A stretch of DNA of 64,000 nucleotides, from NCBI GenBank assembly GCA_043813955.1, contig JBDRKN010000020.1, forward strand, positions 5,192 to 69,191, read 5' to 3'. This stretch comes from JBDRKN01 sp043813955. Its GTDB lineage: Bacteria; Patescibacteriota; Patescibacteriia; Patescibacteriales; Patescibacteriaceae. Below the pieces are notes generated by a model. It did not search any database. It worked only from the letters and a program-made list of their open reading frames with translations, and was not told where the DNA came from. Shown here one piece after another: positions 39,546-48,688 of this stretch. Made by a program: the position numbers and the translations under genes. Within the stretch, counting starts at the first letter, position 1; each line of letters starts with the position of its first letter.

Positions 39546-40741
39546 AGGATTTGATTATATATCTCTTTTGTCTGGCGGGCGCATTCCCACCAGTTATATC
39601 TCTTAACTCTTTCCTTGCCCAGCTTAATCAATCGCTGGCGCAATTCCTGATTCTCTATAATCTTTTCCAAAGCCTGCTTTATTTCCTTTTCATTTTCTGG
39701 GTCAAAGAATAATGCGGCTTTGCCTAAAATCTCTGGCATGCTAGTGCGGTCAGAGCTGACAACAGGACAGCCTTTGGCCATTGCTTCCAATGGAGGCAAA
39801 CCAAATCCCTCATACAATGAAGGAAATACATAGGCAATAGCTTTCTGATACATTACTTCTAATTCTTGATCAGGCACATAACCTGGAAAGACTACTGAGC
39901 TATGCTCTGCCTGTCCTTGTATCCACAATCCAAGCTGTCTTGTCTGATCCTTTAACTCGCGATAGAAATGATCTTCTTTTCCAACTAAAACCAACCTTAA
40001 ATCAGGCCGTTCTTGGATTAATTGCTTAAACACTTTTACAAGCATAAGCAAATTCTTATGCGGATAAGCATTGCCCACATATATTAAAAACGGCTTATCT
40101 ATATTATACCCTAAAAGCGTTTCCTTGTCATTGAGTTTTGATGAAAACAAGCTATCATGGCCCTTGGCTAAATTAGACACTCCTTCATATGTTACAGCTA
40201 TGCGATCCTGCTTTATATGAAAAGTCTTAATTAAATCTTTTTTAGTATATTTTGAAACAGCTATAATCTTCTTAGCCCTCTGGACTGTAATCCAAATATT
40301 TATCCTGTAAGCTAAATTTTTCAGCCAGTACATCCATGGGCTTAAAGTAGTCGCCCTCTTTGTTGGATGCTTGATTAAAATCAAATCATGAATAGTTACT
40401 ACAAACTTGACTGGACAAAATATTGGCACATTAAAATGCGGGAAGTGAATTAAATCCAAATTTTGCTTAAGAATAATTAAGGGCATCTTTATCTGCTCTG
40501 CTAAGGTATACCATCTTGTATTGGCTCTGACCTTTTTAATTCTATGCTCCTGACCTTTAGGAATTTTAAATTCATCATAATTATCCTGATTTAAAAAAAT
40601 AACATATTCATTAACTGTATCTATCTTAATAATATTATCAACAATTTCCTGGGTATAGCGACCAAGGCCCTTGCCAACAGGACCATAAAATCGGGCGTCA
40701 ATGCCAATGCGCTTAATTGAAGATTTTAATTTGTCTTTCAT
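39542..40741 (-). CDS. Family 4 glycosyltransferase
   Basis: 399 residues, GT-B. N-terminal start RIGIDARFYGPVGKGLGRYT (acceptor loop), TIHDLILIKHPTKRATTL, and the donor domain FLIYVGNAYPHKNLLMLVKV plus YVFPSLYEGFGLPPLEAMAK (EX7E). The start with GIDARxxGxxGxGxGRY is typical of the mannosyltransferase-like group. First gene of the operon GT4-DUF4012-surface protein-tgt. Confidence 0.93.
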   Translation of the reverse strand: MKDKLKSSIKRIGIDARFYGPVGKGLGRYTQEIVDNIIKIDTVNEYVIFLNQDNYDEFKIPKGQEHRIKKVRANTRWYTLAEQIKMPLIILKQNLDLIHFPHFNVPIFCPVKFVVTIHDLILIKHPTKRATTLSPWMYWLKNLAYRINIWITVQRAKKIIAVSKYTKKDLIKTFHIKQDRIAVTYEGVSNLAKGHDSLFSSKLNDKETLLGYNIDKPFLIYVGNAYPHKNLLMLVKVFKQLIQERPDLRLVLVGKEDHFYRELKDQTRQLGLWIQGQAEHSSVVFPGYVPDQELEVMYQKAIAYVFPSLYEGFGLPPLEAMAKGCPVVSSDRTSMPEILGKAALFFDPENEKEIKQALEKIIENQELRQRLIKLGKERVKRYNWWECARQTKEIYNQIL

Positions 40742-40789
40742 GCAATTATTATATCACAAAACATTGCTGTTTTAAAATATTGAACAAAC

Positions 40790-40814
40790 AAAAAAACGCT
40801 TTTAGCGTTTTTTT
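40790..40814. terminator. Bidirectional intrinsic terminator
   Basis: AAAAAAACGCT (40790-40800) pairs with AGCGTTTTTTT (40804-40814). Read on the minus strand it ends the preceding ligase/glycosyltransferase pair (43450-40822). Confidence 0.85.
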
Positions 40815-40821
40815 AAGATAA

Positions 40822-42033
40822 TTATTGTATAAATTTATAATAAACCCCTAAAATATCCTGTAAATGTCTGGCTGGCTTGAATTTTTGCTCCACAAACTCC
40901 CTGGCTTGATAACCCATTTTCTTAACTTTTTCAGGATTATTCAATGCCCAATTTATTTTTTCAATCAAATCTTCTGATGAATCATGCTGGAATAATAATC
41001 CAGTCTGCTTGTCTTTAACAACTTCTGGAATGCCTCCAATCTTAGAAGCTATGACTAGCTTGCCTAAAGCAGCTGCCTCTAAATTAACCAAGCCAAAGAC
41101 CTCATACCATTGAGACGGCGCAATGACTGCATAGGATTTTCTAATAATCTCCTTTAATTCATTATTATGCTTAGGGCCCATTATCTCTACCTTGCCTTTT
41201 AGATTTAAAGCGTCAATCTTATTCTGAATAGCTTTATGCTCTGGGCCAGAACCGATTATTTTTAATTTAATGTCCTTGATTTCAGGCATAACCTGAACTA
41301 ATTTATCAACGCCCTTTTCTTTGCTTAGACGTCCGAAGTATACAAAGTAGTCTCCTGGCTCATAATCAGGCTTAAACTCATTAACATCTATATAATGATG
41401 TAATATTTTGATTTTATTCTCATCTACTCCCCATTCAATTAACTTGTTTTTAACAAATTCAGTAGGAGCAATGTATAGATTAATATTTTTATGATAAATA
41501 TTCCAAACTTTATGGTGCAAATACATCTCTATGCTAGCTAACAAACTTTTGAACAGCGAATTTTTAAAGCATTTTGTTCTTAAACACTTGTAGTATTTGC
41601 CTCCTTTACATTGTTCACATATTTTATCACGCGCAAACATTTTGTAATTTGGACAAACCAGCTTGTAATCATGCACATGCATGACTACTGGAATATTTTT
41701 TTTCTTTGCAACAGGCAGAATTGAAGGAGAAATCTGATGATAAATATTATGAATATGGATAATGTCTGGCTTAAAATCTTCTAATAATCTTTTAAATTTC
41801 TTAGCTGCTTTAAAGTTGTAAATTATCCTGAACAGATATTTAAATCTAAAGCTGTTAAAATCAATTTTAGAAACAAAATAATCTTCAAATTTGCTTAAAA
41901 GATTATTTGAATCGCGCATGCAGAACTTAGCTACTTCTACGCCATGCTTCTCAAGCATCTCTGACAGATCTAAAAAATACTTGTCAGCTCCTCCGCGCAG
42001 ATAATTAAATTTGTTAACTTGCAAAACCTTCAT
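40822..42033 (-). CDS. Family 4 glycosyltransferase
   Basis: 403 residues, GT-B. KVLQVNKFNYLRGGADKYFL at the start, HIHNIYHQISPSILPVAKKK, a Cys cluster in the middle (CPNYKMFARDKICEQCKGGK then CLRTKCF; may bind zinc), and donor domain YFVYFGRLSKEKGVDKLVQV plus EVFGLVNLEAAALGKLVIAS. The Cys cluster is common in one GT4 subgroup. It overlaps the upstream ligase-like gene by 20 nt. Confidence 0.92.
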   Translation of the reverse strand: MKVLQVNKFNYLRGGADKYFLDLSEMLEKHGVEVAKFCMRDSNNLLSKFEDYFVSKIDFNSFRFKYLFRIIYNFKAAKKFKRLLEDFKPDIIHIHNIYHQISPSILPVAKKKNIPVVMHVHDYKLVCPNYKMFARDKICEQCKGGKYYKCLRTKCFKNSLFKSLLASIEMYLHHKVWNIYHKNINLYIAPTEFVKNKLIEWGVDENKIKILHHYIDVNEFKPDYEPGDYFVYFGRLSKEKGVDKLVQVMPEIKDIKLKIIGSGPEHKAIQNKIDALNLKGKVEIMGPKHNNELKEIIRKSYAVIAPSQWYEVFGLVNLEAAALGKLVIASKIGGIPEVVKDKQTGLLFQHDSSEDLIEKINWALNNPEKVKKMGYQAREFVEQKFKPARHLQDILGVYYKFIQ

Positions 42034-43450
42034 AAAATCGTCTCATTAAACCAAGATTTATCCAAAATATGATATTAAAAAAATTAGCTTCCAAATATGG
42101 CTGGAACAAAAACGCAATCAAGCAGAAAACTGCAATGCCTAATCCTGCAAGCCTTAAAACAGATAAATTGATATCTTTTGCCTTTTGTTTAAATACATTT
42201 TTGATTAAATTAAAATAGAAGGAAATAAGGATTATAAAGCCTAAAATGCCTGTCTGCACAAAAACAGCAAGCCAGGAATTATGAATATTGCGCACTTCTA
42301 CATAATCTCGATAATACCCCATGTCTATGAAAATCTTCTGGCCAAATCCTAATCCAAGAAAAATATTATCTTTGTATTCTTTCCAAACTCCTTTCCATAC
42401 TGTGCTGCGCCATGCAATGCTGGAATCAGACGCGTCAACTACTGAAACAGCTCTGTTGACTAATCTGTCCTGGGTTTCAAGCATGTCCTGGCTAAAAGAA
42501 GCAAAAGGGAAAAGATTAATTAACAAAATGATTACTGACAAAATCATAACAGCAGCAGCTATGTATTTGGCTATTAATTTTCTAAAAATCTCTTTATGCT
42601 CTTTGCAAATAATAATATACAAAAATATCAAAGCAGCAAACATGGCAATCCATAGATGTCGCATTAAAGAACCTGCAATTCCTATTGCAAAAATTGGAAG
42701 CAAAATATACCAGAGCTGATTTAATTTTGTCTTTTTAAATAAAATGTAGCTTAATCCTGCTAATGAAATCAAACATAAATAAAAAGCATGGTCAAAGTCT
42801 AAAATTCTTGAACCTTGTGTAGATAAAGGAGTAATATATGTCCACAAACCCTGGCCAACAATAAGTCCATAAATTATGAAAGGAATAATTATAATTGAGC
42901 CAAAAATAATGAATTTGAAAAATCTCTGCAATTGCTCCTTGCTGTCAATTAAGAATAATGTTGCAAAGTATAGCAAGGGATAAAAAATGTAATTCTTAAA
43001 CGAGCTAAAGGCTGTCAGAAAATCTCCGTCTAAATAGAAAATGCTGATTAAAAAATACACGGCAGTTAAAGCCATAAAGCATGCTAACAGCACGTCAGCC
43101 AGCTTTAGCTGCAATTTAATCTTTCTTCCAACCAAGCTAAGCCATATGCTGAACAACATGCCAAGCATAATAATGTCTGCGAGATAAAGCTTGTACTCTA
43201 CTTCATTAATCCAAAAAGACTGCAAAGTAAAAAACTTAGCAAAAATTAATGTAAGCGCTATTAAGGCATATAATCCTCCCCTAGGATAAATGAATGACAA
43301 TATTAAGCCAGCTAATGCTATGATAATATAGAAAAAGAGATTAAATCCTAAAGTAAAGTTGATTAATAAAAAGGCAGAAAATAATGCTATTAAGCAAATA
43401 GCTGTAATTGCTTCTTTTTCTAACTTAATTTTAGCTAAAATCTGAATCAT
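42014..43450 (-). CDS. O-antigen-ligase-like membrane protein (second copy)
   Basis: 478 residues, ten to twelve membrane segments, with the extracytoplasmic loop SIAWRSTVWKGVWKEYKDNI followed by FLGLGFGQKIFID, the Wzy_C/WaaL mark. It is not a close copy of the 22166-23650 protein. Overlaps the glycosyltransferase downstream, so the two form one transcript, ended by the terminator at 40790-40814. Confidence 0.86.
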   Translation of the reverse strand: MIQILAKIKLEKEAITAICLIALFSAFLLINFTLGFNLFFYIIIALAGLILSFIYPRGGLYALIALTLIFAKFFTLQSFWINEVEYKLYLADIIMLGMLFSIWLSLVGRKIKLQLKLADVLLACFMALTAVYFLISIFYLDGDFLTAFSSFKNYIFYPLLYFATLFLIDSKEQLQRFFKFIIFGSIIIIPFIIYGLIVGQGLWTYITPLSTQGSRILDFDHAFYLCLISLAGLSYILFKKTKLNQLWYILLPIFAIGIAGSLMRHLWIAMFAALIFLYIIICKEHKEIFRKLIAKYIAAAVMILSVIILLINLFPFASFSQDMLETQDRLVNRAVSVVDASDSSIAWRSTVWKGVWKEYKDNIFLGLGFGQKIFIDMGYYRDYVEVRNIHNSWLAVFVQTGILGFIILISFYFNLIKNVFKQKAKDINLSVLRLAGLGIAVFCLIAFLFQPYLEANFFNIIFWINLGLMRRFYEGFAS

Positions 43451-43502
43451 AATTTATTATTTAATGACCAACTTTAACATAAAAATTAAAAAAAGTCAAA
43501 AT

Positions 43503-43549
43503 AAAAAAGGCAAATCTATTTCAGAATTATTCTGATTAAATTTGCCTTT
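43503..43549 (-). terminator. Intrinsic terminator after the lipoprotein gene
   Basis: AAAGGCAAAT (43506-43515) pairs with ATTTGCCTTT (43540-43549), with a second inner stem (TCAGAAT/ATTCTGA) and a T-run on the minus strand. Confidence 0.78.
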
Positions 43550-43553
43550 GCTT

Positions 43554-44642
43554 TTAAGGATGATATTCAATATAATCCCTAAAAATATCAAAAAGAGCAA
43601 AGCTCCTGCTTTGCAGCCAAGCTGGACTAACAATTACATTTTCCTGCCCTTTTCCAATAGCTCCAATATCTTCTAACTCCTTATATATTTCTGGATGATT
43701 ACAATGCAGTTTTTGGCAATTAATTCTGATAAAACCATTATTGTAATTTTTCCAATCAACATAACGGATATCATCTTTAGCAGGATATCCCATTATTGGC
43801 TTGATCTGTTTATGTTTTATGATTTTAGGTTTGGGCTTATCAAGGATTTGAAAAAGAAAATTAGGATCTCCATCTTCTCTTTTACCGTTACGATAGGGGA
43901 TAATTTTCAAATTTTCTAGATCAATCACATCTCCTCTCTTGTTGTCCTCTTCCACAACATCAAAATACTTATTATCTCCTTCGTAATTAACTTTTAACTG
44001 AAGCCAATCTCCATGACGCCGATCAATAATAGCATAATCTTTCCCAAGTTCTACTGGAGTAATAAATGGCACATCATTAAAAGGAAATTTAGTTCTCCAC
44101 TGCCAGATTTCTACTACTTGATCCCTAAGATCTATCTGCCAGCTTAATTTGCCAATATATGGCAAATTATATTTATTCTTAACATGGCTACTATCTTTTG
44201 AAAGATAAAACCCAACACTATATCGTACTGGCTTGTAGCCTTCATAAGCAGGCCCTGGAATAGCTCTGCCACTGCGTTCTTCAGCCATGAAAAAATTTTT
44301 ATCTGACGGCTTAAAAAACAGTTGTCCTTGAATTTCTACAATATCCACTGACCAGGGAACTTTAATAATATTATCATCATCATCTACCTCAATCTGGCCA
44401 ATTTGGAATAGCGGATCTTGTGAAGTTCTGACATAATCTTCATAAACATCGAGTTCAACAATATCATCGTTAGATTCCTTTGCTGAAAAAATTGGTTTGT
44501 CTGACTTATATCCATAAGTTGTTTCCAAATACTCCTTACTGATAATGATATTACCTTCATCATTTTTGGTAAGTATTTCTGTGGTGCCACAGCTTATAGC
44601 CAGCATTGGCATCAACAACAGCAAGAAAAAAAATCTTTTCAT
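43554..44642 (-). CDS. Lipoprotein of unknown function
   Basis: 362 residues. Lipoprotein signal MKRFFFLLLLMPMLAISC with Cys at 18. The mature part is hydrophilic and beta-rich (PFNDVPFITPVELGKDYAII, DWLQLKVNYEGDNKYFDVVE), with a Cys-containing segment INCQKLHCNHPEIYKELEDI near the end. No known domain recognised. It follows the beta-barrel-like gene by 42 nt on the same strand, forming a two-gene unit of exported proteins, and ends at a terminator. Confidence 0.65.
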   Translation of the reverse strand: MKRFFFLLLLMPMLAISCGTTEILTKNDEGNIIISKEYLETTYGYKSDKPIFSAKESNDDIVELDVYEDYVRTSQDPLFQIGQIEVDDDDNIIKVPWSVDIVEIQGQLFFKPSDKNFFMAEERSGRAIPGPAYEGYKPVRYSVGFYLSKDSSHVKNKYNLPYIGKLSWQIDLRDQVVEIWQWRTKFPFNDVPFITPVELGKDYAIIDRRHGDWLQLKVNYEGDNKYFDVVEEDNKRGDVIDLENLKIIPYRNGKREDGDPNFLFQILDKPKPKIIKHKQIKPIMGYPAKDDIRYVDWKNYNNGFIRINCQKLHCNHPEIYKELEDIGAIGKGQENVIVSPAWLQSRSFALFDIFRDYIEYHP

Positions 44643-44684
44643 TAGTAAAACTCCTTAATTAATTTAACAATTTTATTATTTTCG

Positions 44685-45593
44685 TTAATTAACAATATCA
44701 ATAAAAAAGTAAGCATTTATCTCTGCTCCAAAGACAACCCGTCGGCTCCAAATATTATAGCTTCCCTCTTGCAATTTAACATACACCTTTCCTAATTTAC
44801 CCTGTTTAAAAAACGGAGTAATTTGAATTCCAAACTCTGTTAAAGTTTTAAAATTATCAAAATCATACATGATAATTCCAGTTCCAATGCCAAGCGACGC
44901 TAAAAAATTCTTCCCAATTTTCAAGTCCCATACAGCTATTTCGCTGCCTATTTTAAGATAATGTTCATAAAGCTCTGGGTTAATACTCGCCCATTTAGAG
45001 TCATTTTTTACTTCCAATGGAAAAACATAATTAACATAAATCCAAGTGTCATTAAACCAATTATCCTCGAATTGCCTGCCATGAGTACGATAACCTAATC
45101 TAATAATACCGGTTATAAAGTCAGAGCGATCTGAAAGTCCAGAAGCTACAGTTGCTGTGCGCTGCACATGGCCTGCGCCGAAGACAAGGCAAATATTATA
45201 AGATTCCCCTTTAAGTATAATGTTAGGGCCAATCTGCCAACCAAACCCAGTTTCACTAAAAGTCATGTCATTATACCCTGAATTGCTAACAGAATTCGCA
45301 TGAACATGAATTCCTAAACCAACGTTTCCAAAAAAATGAACATAATATCCATTAAGATACTGGCCGATTCCGCTGATTTTATCACTATTAAATAAGCTTC
45401 CGCCAACTGTAAAATTACAGTTTTCTGAATAAAAAGCTTTATTAGAACCACCTGAAACATTTGTTGATGTCCCATCCTTAATCCTTTGGATTTTCTTTTT
45501 AGGATTAGCTATAGTTGCCTGCGGCAACTGCAAACTGGCCAAACAGAATATGGCCGCCATAATCAATAACCGAGAAAACATTATTTTTCTCAT
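44685..45593 (-). CDS. Exported beta-barrel-like protein
   Basis: 302 residues. Signal peptide (KIMFSRLLIMAAIFCLASLQ then LPQATIA). The mature chain is a run of alternating polar/non-polar strands with Gly and aromatic residues (YYVHFFGNVGLGIHVHANSV, GFGWQIGPNIILKGESYNIC, FITGIIRLGYRTHGRQFEDN, FLASLGIGTGIIMYDFDNF, VVFGAEINAYFFI), the pattern of outer-membrane beta-barrels. Patescibacteria lack an outer membrane as far as known, so this is surprising. A soluble beta-sandwich is the alternative. Operon with the lipoprotein at 43554-44642. Confidence 0.6.
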   Translation of the reverse strand: MRKIMFSRLLIMAAIFCLASLQLPQATIANPKKKIQRIKDGTSTNVSGGSNKAFYSENCNFTVGGSLFNSDKISGIGQYLNGYYVHFFGNVGLGIHVHANSVSNSGYNDMTFSETGFGWQIGPNIILKGESYNICLVFGAGHVQRTATVASGLSDRSDFITGIIRLGYRTHGRQFEDNWFNDTWIYVNYVFPLEVKNDSKWASINPELYEHYLKIGSEIAVWDLKIGKNFLASLGIGTGIIMYDFDNFKTLTEFGIQITPFFKQGKLGKVYVKLQEGSYNIWSRRVVFGAEINAYFFIDIVN

Positions 45594-45697
45594 GATAAAC
45601 CTCTGAATTGTTAATAAAGTTTATTTATATTCAATTGTAATGTACAAAATTATTAATTTAATTTTGCAGCCACTAAGCTGCAAATTCAAATAAACAA

Positions 45698-46594
45698 TTA
45701 TCTAAATAACTGATCTTCAGAAGGCCTTTCTTCTGGCCTGCCAAATAAATCGTCAACTATGTCAGTCTGCTCTGGCTCTTCCATAGGGCTATCCAAATTC
45801 AAGGGCCCTATCTCTGGTTCAGGATAATCAAAGCAAGTCTTTTCTGGCTCTTGCTCTGCAACAAGCCAGTCAGGAGCTATTGGCTCTTCAGCAGGCATAG
45901 CTTGTTCAATCGTATCATCAACAGGATCAGGAATCCAGTCATAAATCATTCTTTCCTTTTTTCTGCTGAAAAATCTAATATCTTTTCTGTCAGGAAACAA
46001 ATAAATGTATGACAAGCTGAATATAAATCCAAGGAAAAGTCCTAAAATTAGATTAAGAGCAACATTTGGCTTAACAGGATAATTAGAAGTAATTGGCTCG
46101 TCTAGCAGCTTAATCTTAACATTATTCATTCCATGGTAGTTAATATGCTGCGTCATTAAAACATGCCCGACAGCCCTGGCAATCTGTTCTGCCTGCTGTC
46201 TGTCCTTATGATAGGCGGCAAGAGAAATGATTCCTGTGTCGCTAATAGCTTTAGCGCTAATAGTTTTATTCCATTTCTTGCTCTGTTTCTTAGCAGTCTG
46301 TCCAAAATAATCCTTGTCAATATTAAAACTGGCATTTATTACACGGTTGTAAAAAGAGCCAGAATAAGTAATCTTGGCCAGTATTCCGCTCAAATATTCG
46401 TTAGAACGGGCTGCTGCATACGGATCAGGGCTTGTTTGGCTAGAACCCTGAACTACAAGAAGCCTAAGCTCAGAACTGTACTTAAAAGGCTGCACAGCAG
46501 TGAGCACAAGGGCTATGACTAAAAAAGCAATAACTAAACTAATAATAGTTTGCTTTTTTCTTTTAATCAAGCTAAAAAAATCATTTAATTCCAT
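45698..46594 (-). CDS. Wzz/chain-length-determinant-like protein
   Basis: 298 residues. Two membrane segments (about 16-36 and 178-200) flank a periplasmic-type domain: FSLIKRKKQTIISLVIAFLV at the start, SSELRLLVVQGSSQTSPDPY, then the second segment preceded by the Pro-rich YPVKPNVALNLILGLFLGFI that marks the polysaccharide co-polymerase family. The C-terminal 90 residues are an acidic, Pro/Glu-rich cytoplasmic tail without a kinase domain. It regulates length or export of surface glycan; the lack of a BY-kinase means regulation by another route. Confidence 0.85.
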   Translation of the reverse strand: MELNDFFSLIKRKKQTIISLVIAFLVIALVLTAVQPFKYSSELRLLVVQGSSQTSPDPYAAARSNEYLSGILAKITYSGSFYNRVINASFNIDKDYFGQTAKKQSKKWNKTISAKAISDTGIISLAAYHKDRQQAEQIARAVGHVLMTQHINYHGMNNVKIKLLDEPITSNYPVKPNVALNLILGLFLGFIFSLSYIYLFPDRKDIRFFSRKKERMIYDWIPDPVDDTIEQAMPAEEPIAPDWLVAEQEPEKTCFDYPEPEIGPLNLDSPMEEPEQTDIVDDLFGRPEERPSEDQLFR

Positions 46595-46709
46595 AGGATT
46601 TATTTAATATTTTTTTCTTTATTTTAATACAAAATCCTATCATTTTTTAATAAAAAAGTCAATCTTAAAAACAAAATTGACAAAATTACAATATTGCTTA
46701 ATTATTATG

Positions 46710-47276
46710 CTAATCTAAGCTTAAATTATATTTTTTTAATTTTTTGCAACACTGCTTAAAATCAGGAATAGTTTGTTCCACAAGATGCCAGAATTTTTTT
46801 GAATGGTTTAATTCTGCTAAGTGGCACAATTCATGTACAATCACATAATCTACCAAAGAAGTTGGCAAGAATATTAATCTATAATTAAAATTCAAATTTT
46901 TCTGCTTAGAGCAGCTGCCCCACCTTGTTTTCTGATTTTTAATGGCTAGCTTGTTAAACTTAAACTTATACAGCTGGTTATAGCAACTAATTCTGTCATT
47001 AACCAAGCTTCTGGCCTGTTCTTTGTATTTTAAATAATTTGCCCGAGTGTTTTTAATCAATCTCTTGCCCTGATTTTTTTCAAACCATTCCATTTTTTTC
47101 AAAATCCAAATTCTCTTTTGTTTTAGAACACGCTCAATCCTGTAATTGCTCAGTAATCCAAACGGAACAGTAACAACCAGCTTATTTGGATAAACAGTCA
47201 AAGACAAGCGCTTAGCGCGCTTGTTTTTTCTTACAGTATAATTAACAGATTTTTTTTCTAAAATAATTTTAGCCAT
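46710..47276 (-). CDS. YgjP-type metallopeptidase (DUF45/M48-like)
   Basis: 188 residues from ATG 47276 (upstream in-frame ATGs lie inside the inositol phosphatase gene). SVNYTVRKNKRAKRLSLTVY at the start; RWGSCSKQKNLNFNYRLI then VIVHELCHLAELNHSKKFWH: HExxH zinc motif with the third ligand in NHSxxFW. YgjP-like metal-dependent hydrolases have no firm function. The start overlaps the upstream gene by 8 nt. Confidence 0.88.
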   Translation of the reverse strand: MAKIILEKKSVNYTVRKNKRAKRLSLTVYPNKLVVTVPFGLLSNYRIERVLKQKRIWILKKMEWFEKNQGKRLIKNTRANYLKYKEQARSLVNDRISCYNQLYKFKFNKLAIKNQKTRWGSCSKQKNLNFNYRLIFLPTSLVDYVIVHELCHLAELNHSKKFWHLVEQTIPDFKQCCKKLKKYNLSLD

Positions 47277-48057
47277 TTTGGCTTGTTTTAATTGCCTGCA
47301 ATATCTGGTCATGAACCAAGGCATTACTAGCTACCATGTCCTTGCTCTTTAGCTGCCATTCATTATTATCAAAATCAGTCACTTTGCCTCCAGCTTCTCT
47401 GACCATTAAAATTCCGGCTGCCACATCCCATGTATTGGCTCCTGGAATAACCAAGGATTCTAAACGGCCGGCCGAGACAAAGGCTAATTCAATAGCAGCG
47501 CTTCCAAGCTGGCGGCAGTCAAAACCATGCAGTTTTTGCTGGCTAAAGTAGCTAATTATTTTTTCAATATTCTCTTCATCATATCCATGGCAAAAAGCAT
47601 TTAAAACCTTGCCCTGGCTAATCTCTGATACCTTGATTGGCTTGTCATTAAGAAATACTCCCTTATCTTTAATCGCTATATAAAATTCTTTTAAGACAGG
47701 CGCATAAATTACACCAAGCACAATCTCTTTTTTAAAAAATAAGCCAACAGAAATAGCCCAGATTGGGTTATGCATTGAAAAATTAGTAGTGCCGTCAATA
47801 GGGTCAACTGCCCAAAGCCAGTCTGATTCTTTCTTATTAGCGCCCTTCTCTTCTGAGAGAACAGCATGATCAGAAAAATTTTCTTTAATAGCAGAAAGAA
47901 TTATTTTCTCTGATAATAAATCATATTCAGTTACAATCTCATGCAATGATTTTAACTGAACTTTGCTCCTGTCAAAAGTCTTAAACTTTTCAAACAAAAT
48001 ATCGCCAGCTTCCATGACTGCTTGACTAATTACTTGCTTATGCTGTTCTAATTCCAT
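47269..48057 (-). CDS. Inositol monophosphatase family protein
   Basis: 262 residues. Metal-binding motifs: VLSEEKG (Glu), WLWAVDPIDGTTNF (DPIDGTT) and NTWDVAAGILMVREAGGKV (WDxAAG). Family members dephosphorylate inositol phosphates, 3'-phosphoadenosine phosphate or fructose-bisphosphate; the substrate here is unknown. Middle gene of the rubrerythrin-phosphatase-YgjP operon; starts 1 nt after the rubrerythrin stop. Confidence 0.92.
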   Translation of the reverse strand: MELEQHKQVISQAVMEAGDILFEKFKTFDRSKVQLKSLHEIVTEYDLLSEKIILSAIKENFSDHAVLSEEKGANKKESDWLWAVDPIDGTTNFSMHNPIWAISVGLFFKKEIVLGVIYAPVLKEFYIAIKDKGVFLNDKPIKVSEISQGKVLNAFCHGYDEENIEKIISYFSQQKLHGFDCRQLGSAAIELAFVSAGRLESLVIPGANTWDVAAGILMVREAGGKVTDFDNNEWQLKSKDMVASNALVHDQILQAIKTSQNG

Positions 48058-48058
48058 G

Positions 48059-48631
48059 TTATTTTTTTACTTCAAAATATGCCTTAGGATGGCTGCATGA
48101 AGGACATTGCTCTGGCGCTTCATTTCCAGTATGAGCATATCCGCAATTTCTGCAAACCCAAACAACTTCATTATCTTTTTTAAACATAGTATTATTTTCT
48201 ATATCATCCAAAAGATCTCTATACCTATCCTCATGATTTTTCTCAGCATTGGCAATAGCTTTTAATCTATTAGATATTTCTAAATAACCCTCTGATTCTG
48301 CTGTATCAGCAAATTCAGGATACATGCTAGTATATTCATAATTCTCTCCAGCAATAGCTGATTTTAAATTTTCCTCTGTAGCGCCTAAAATAGTCGGGAC
48401 TCCTGCATCAACTTTAATTTCATTATATGCGCTATCTTCTTTTTTTAAGCTATTAATCATGCGCATAAGCCATTTGGCATGTTCTTTTTCCTGATCTGCT
48501 GTTAAAGAAAAAACAGCGGCAACCTTTTCATAACCTTCTTTCTTAGCAATACTGGCATAAAAGGTATATCGATTTCTTGCCTGGCTCTCTCCAATAAAAG
48601 CCTTTGCTAAATTGTTTATTGTTTTTTGCAT
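48059..48631 (-). CDS. Rubrerythrin
   Basis: 190 residues from ATG 48631; upstream ATGs would extend into the promoter and target-site duplication. The ferritin-like domain has two Glu-His sets ([67 protein letters not shown]) and a C-terminal rubredoxin domain with four Cys ([19 protein letters not shown]). It reduces hydrogen peroxide in anaerobes. Promoter -35 lies in a duplicated target site next to an IS element. Confidence 0.95.
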   Translation of the reverse strand: MQKTINNLAKAFIGESQARNRYTFYASIAKKEGYEKVAAVFSLTADQEKEHAKWLMRMINSLKKEDSAYNEIKVDAGVPTILGATEENLKSAIAGENYEYTSMYPEFADTAESEGYLEISNRLKAIANAEKNHEDRYRDLLDDIENNTMFKKDNEVVWVCRNCGYAHTGNEAPEQCPSCSHPKAYFEVKK

Positions 48632-48659
48632 ATATTTATAGTTAATTATGTTCATTATT

Positions 48660-48688
48660 ATTTTAATACAACATAACAATTTTGTCTA
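48660..48688 (-). promoter_or_regulatory. Rubrerythrin promoter, -35 inside IS target duplication
   Basis: Minus strand: -35 TAGACA (48688-48683), 17-nt spacer, -10 TAAAAT (48665-48660); predicted start about 48653. The -35 box is the tip of the 16-bp duplication, immediately next to the IS end. Confidence 0.55.
48673..48688. repeat. Target-site duplication, left copy
   Basis: ATAACAATTTTGTCTA, identical to 50168-50183 on the other side of the insertion element and directly abutting its terminal TGTC. Confidence 0.88.
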
